Shown piece after piece: positions 14,241 to 17,370 of a DNA stretch of 17,370 bases. The position numbers were made by a program, and so were the translations under genes. The notes below the pieces were generated by a model. That model was given only the letters and a program-made list of their open reading frames with translations, was not told the DNA's origin and did no database searches. Position 1 is the stretch's first letter. Each line of letters starts with the position of its first letter. Origin of the DNA: Flavobacteriales bacterium (GTDB lineage: Bacteria; Bacteroidota; Bacteroidia; Flavobacteriales; UA16); the NCBI GenBank assembly GCA_030831885.1, contig JAURKF010000009.1:1-17370 (forward strand), written 5' to 3'.

Positions 14241-17200
14241 GTGCAACAGCTAATCCCGATATATCTGCTTGCAGTTCTTTCCATTTTTTCGTTTGGAAAT
14301 GTTTCAGCACAGCTTACATGCCTGAACTGTCCCGGGCGGGATACTACCTCCTACACGAACGGAGCTGATGATGATAGCTTGTTTTTTATTTGCCAAGGAG
14401 CAACAGCCGGCTTGCGTGTTCATTGGGATACGGGTGAATTACAAAATGTGCAGTGGTATCGTTTTATATCTACTACCAATACCTGGTTACCTATACAATT
14501 TCAACAACAAGTTGCCCAAGGGAGTTATTTAGCTTCTGTTGGCGGCTATCGTGCTGTGGTCACTAATTCGGAAGGCGAGGTTACATATGATGATCTTTGC
14601 TGGGTTTCACGCGTGAATTCTCCGGCCCTTGTAAATGCGAACACGCTTCAGCCCGGATGCAGCACAGTGCAACTGGCCGGTTTGTTCTTCACTGGGAACA
14701 TTAATGGTTATTACAACCCCCCGCCTTTGAATTTCAATGATTCCTATTTTTTTAATGAGAATACTGAGATACAGGTATGCGTGGATATAGAACATCCGAT
14801 AATGGCGGATTTACGCATTGAACTGGTGTCGCCTCCCGAGTGTGGTTCGGTTCCTATACTTCTTACAGATGCTCAAACTCCTGCTGAAGTTGATACGGTT
14901 TGTTTTAATGAGAATGCAGCGAATCTTTGTTTTAGTAATAGTTCTGATGTGAATTATTTCCTGTGTGATCTTCCCTATGCGACGGTTACCGGAAATTATG
15001 GCTCGTATGGTGCGACACCTCAATTGATAGATTGGACGCCTTTGGTTGGTTGTGATATTACCTCTCCGGGATGGCAGTTGAATATCTATGATTGTTACGA
15101 AGGAGCTGCCGGTTATGTAACAGATCTGTCTATTGTTATATCGGATGATTCAGCGTTTTCGACACCCTATATTCAATATTTCGAGCCTGTCGATAATGAG
15201 GATATCGTTATTCAGGATTCAGGATGTGTAAATGGAGCGCATACTTCCATTTTGATGGAGCGTCCTTATCCGAATTCCACCTTTATTGGTCAAAATATCG
15301 GTGTTCAATGGACTGCCGATCCGCCTATTGATTTTGGAGGTAATGCCAATGACCTCTATGTTCTGCTTAGTCCAGGGCCAACTCAGGATACCTATTTCAC
15401 ACTTTCCATTACCAACATTCAAATTGGTGAGGTCTGCGGAGTGACTCCCTATGATGTTGAATTTTATGATTACATCCCGCCTGACTCATCCGTGATTGCG
15501 GTTACGGATAGTATTTTGTGTCTGACGGATGAGCCGTTGTTGCTGCAATCCAGTTTCCCACAAGGTAGTTGGGGCGGGCCGGTAAGCGCTGATGCCGATA
15601 GCGCCTATTTTGATCCTGCTTCTGTCGGCGAAGGAATGTGGACGGTCACTTTCGATCCAACTTCGAGTTGTATTGAACCAACTGAGGTACATGTCTATGT
15701 TTATTCTGCGCCGAGTATTTCGCTGCCTAATCCTTCACCTTTCTGTAACACGGATGAAATGGAAACCTTTGAAGCACTTCCTCCCGGCGGGGTATGGAGT
15801 GGCGCAGGTATCGTGGATTCCATTGCAGGCGTATTCGATCCGAGCTTAGTTAATGGTGGTAGCTCTGTCATCAGCTACACGGTGGGTGAATATTGCCCCA
15901 GTCAGGCTACTTTTCAGACCGAAGTCGAGGAGTACATTCCTTTGCAAATAGTTCAGGTTGACAGTATTCACTTATGTGAAAGTGGAGCGACGTTGAATTT
16001 TGAAGCAAACCTGTCGGGCATATTTTGGGCTGGTGATGGCATTACCTCGTCGGAGCAAGGTTTTTTTAATCCTTCTGTTGCCGGGGTGGGAGTGCATCAG
16101 GTTATTGCTGCATACCATCAAGCATGTGATGATAATGATACTACGTGGGTTGTTGTTGAAGATGCATTCATACAAATTCAAGAGTTGAACCCTGTATGCG
16201 TGAACTCCGACACAGTTGCGTTGAGCGTTGTGGCTACTGAGGGAACGTGGTCGGGCTTGGGAATAGTTGATTCATTGTTGGGTATTGTAGATCCCACTTT
16301 GCTGAATCCGGGTGAGTATTTCTTCACATATACGTTGCTGAATTCCTGCGGTTCAGCTGATAGTGTTTCAATGCAGGTACAGGATTTTCCTACTATTCAA
16401 ATAACGCTGCAAAATGGTATTTGTATAGATCAACCATCAACACTCGTTCTTGCCAATCCTAGTGGAGGTGTTTTTTCGGGTTCTGGTATCGAGCAGCAGA
16501 ATGCGCAATGGTTTTTTAGTCCCGAGGCAGCAGGTGTTGGTGAGTCAATCATTCAATACGACTACTCCGGTGTTTGCACTTTATCGGTGATTGATTCTAT
16601 CGAAGTTTTTCCCCTCCCTGTTCCTGTTGTTTCGGCTGATACAACAATCTGTCCGGAGGGCGAAGCTGTTATTTCGGTAGCGGGTGTGGTCAGTTGTCAA
16701 TGGTCTCCTGCTGCATCGTTGCAATCTCCGCTGCAAACAATGACAGTAGCTCAACCTGATGTAACTACAACCTATACAGTTTTGGGAGAATCAGAAAATG
16801 GCTGCTATGCTTCAGCGGAGCTAACCGTCGAGGTCTATGAATCGCCCATTGTGACTACCAATGCGCCCTTGGAATTGTGTTATGGAGAATCTGATTTGCT
16901 TTCAGCAAATGGTCTCACAAACGTTGTTTGGTCCGGACCAAACGTTGAAAGTCCTGATGAATTATCAACGGTCATTTCTCCGATTGAAACTACGACATAC
17001 TCGGTGAGCGGCACGGATGAAAATGGATGTGTCGGTGAAGCCACCGCGGAGGTGATTGTATATAATCCGATGGCGTTTTTCACCGCTTCAGATACCTTGG
17101 GTGTTCCGCCAATGGAGGTAGAACTCACAAATCTTTCTGAAGGTGATTTTTTTGTCTGGGACCTTGGTAACGGTGATACAATCATTACGACGAATATTGC

Positions 17201-17370
17201 TGAAATTGTCCCCGCTATTTATCAGGGTGAACAAAGCCATTCCATCACATTGACTGCTTATTTGAATGGTTGTCCGGAAGAATACAGTATCAACCTTGTG
17301 ACCTATTACGATTCAGAGCTGCTTATTATTCCGAATGTTGTAACTCCAAATGGTGATACGAAAAATGATA
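14241..17370 (+). CDS. Secreted multidomain Ig/PKD-like protein with C-terminal CHU_C (T9SS type B) domain, 3' partial
   Basis: A predicted secreted or surface protein; at least 1043 codons with no stop before the window end. The frame has no early ATG. I take GTG at 14241, which gives the signal peptide QQLIPIYLLAVLSIFSFGNVSA (cleavage before Q24). An ATT at 14220 would add NRIGIIV and a positive charge, so the start is uncertain. Residues about 152-303 resemble a proprotein-convertase P-domain (ADLRIELVSP, WQLNIYDCYEGAAGYVTDLSIVI). Five 75-76-residue Ig-like repeats with G-x-[WF]-x-G follow, then two Ig-like segments ending TTTY[TS]V and a PKD-like domain (VWDLGNGD). The last residues, IPNVVTPNGDTKND, match the start of the gliding-motility-associated CHU_C domain. 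It follows the giant HYR-like gene in the same direction but behind a strong terminator, so is probably separately transcribed. Confidence 0.88.
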   Translation, partial: MQQLIPIYLLAVLSIFSFGNVSAQLTCLNCPGRDTTSYTNGADDDSLFFICQGATAGLRVHWDTGELQNVQWYRFISTTNTWLPIQFQQQVAQGSYLASVGGYRAVVTNSEGEVTYDDLCWVSRVNSPALVNANTLQPGCSTVQLAGLFFTGNINGYYNPPPLNFNDSYFFNENTEIQVCVDIEHPIMADLRIELVSPPECGSVPILLTDAQTPAEVDTVCFNENAANLCFSNSSDVNYFLCDLPYATVTGNYGSYGATPQLIDWTPLVGCDITSPGWQLNIYDCYEGAAGYVTDLSIVISDDSAFSTPYIQYFEPVDNEDIVIQDSGCVNGAHTSILMERPYPNSTFIGQNIGVQWTADPPIDFGGNANDLYVLLSPGPTQDTYFTLSITNIQIGEVCGVTPYDVEFYDYIPPDSSVIAVTDSILCLTDEPLLLQSSFPQGSWGGPVSADADSAYFDPASVGEGMWTVTFDPTSSCIEPTEVHVYVYSAPSISLPNPSPFCNTDEMETFEALPPGGVWSGAGIVDSIAGVFDPSLVNGGSSVISYTVGEYCPSQATFQTEVEEYIPLQIVQVDSIHLCESGATLNFEANLSGIFWAGDGITSSEQGFFNPSVAGVGVHQVIAAYHQACDDNDTTWVVVEDAFIQIQELNPVCVNSDTVALSVVATEGTWSGLGIVDSLLGIVDPTLLNPGEYFFTYTLLNSCGSADSVSMQVQDFPTIQITLQNGICIDQPSTLVLANPSGGVFSGSGIEQQNAQWFFSPEAAGVGESIIQYDYSGVCTLSVIDSIEVFPLPVPVVSADTTICPEGEAVISVAGVVSCQWSPAASLQSPLQTMTVAQPDVTTTYTVLGESENGCYASAELTVEVYESPIVTTNAPLELCYGESDLLSANGLTNVVWSGPNVESPDELSTVISPIETTTYSVSGTDENGCVGEATAEVIVYNPMAFFTASDTLGVPPMEVELTNLSEGDFFVWDLGNGDTIITTNIAEIVPAIYQGEQSHSITLTAYLNGCPEEYSINLVTYYDSELLIIPNVVTPNGDTKND
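15486..16613 (+). repeat. Five tandem 75-76-codon Ig-like repeats
   Basis: The motif G-x-[WF]-x-G recurs at codons beginning 15564, 15789, 16017, 16242 and 16467, so the spacings are 225, 228, 225 and 225 bases. In each unit a D-S or similar segment and FDP/FNP/VDP/FSP follow about 10 residues later, then a G-x-x-x-[IVF]-x-Y strand. No gap of more than one codon occurs over four periods. Confidence 0.85.

Overview
The window looks like chromosome from a Bacteroidota bacterium, probably a marine or freshwater Flavobacteriales relative. Four things point there: three large secreted proteins with type IX secretion (T9SS) C-terminal signals (two type A, one the start of a CHU_C/type B domain), Bacteroidota-style promoter boxes (TAnnTTTG, best upstream of the tRNA), no Shine-Dalgarno sequences before the genes, and a moderate-to-low GC content. 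I see no phage, IS, integrase or CRISPR sequence.

Layout. (1) 1-2548, plus strand: the end of a phenylacetyl-CoA epoxidase operon, paaA (5' end outside the window), paaB, paaC, paaD. It closes with a perfect palindromic terminator (2551-2576) shared with the convergent gene. PaaA is the di-iron oxygenase subunit, PaaC its structural partner, PaaB a small bridging subunit and PaaD a maturation factor. The reductase gene paaE is not downstream. (2) 2600-5185, minus strand: a secreted protein with a probable seven-bladed SBBP-repeat propeller, Ig-like domains and a T9SS type A tail. A Fur-box-like 19-mer lies upstream. (3) 5395-5544: tRNA-Phe(GAA) with its own promoter and terminator. (4) 5561-6622: aroB, 3-dehydroquinate synthase of the shikimate pathway. 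(5) 6941-14005: a 2354-residue secreted protein of about 22 HYR-like, cysteine-rich Ig repeats with a type A tail. (6) 14241 to the window end: another secreted Ig/PKD-like protein with a P-domain-like module, starting at GTG and cut off inside a CHU_C/type B sorting domain.

The most interesting object is the giant HYR-like protein. An unrecognised domain of about 180-195 residues occurs twice. Each copy is inserted at the equivalent point of a HYR-like unit, one near the start of the array and one at its end, so the two copies bracket 20 intact units. Within those 20, four consecutive units form a super-repeat of exactly 311 residues that is duplicated back to back. The pattern suggests a long disulfide-rich surface stalk or adhesin with a binding-type module at each end; that function is inference.

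The housekeeping genes (paa, tRNA, aroB) and the surface-protein genes show no sign of acting together, apart from the three secreted proteins sharing the T9SS export route and related Ig-like modules.
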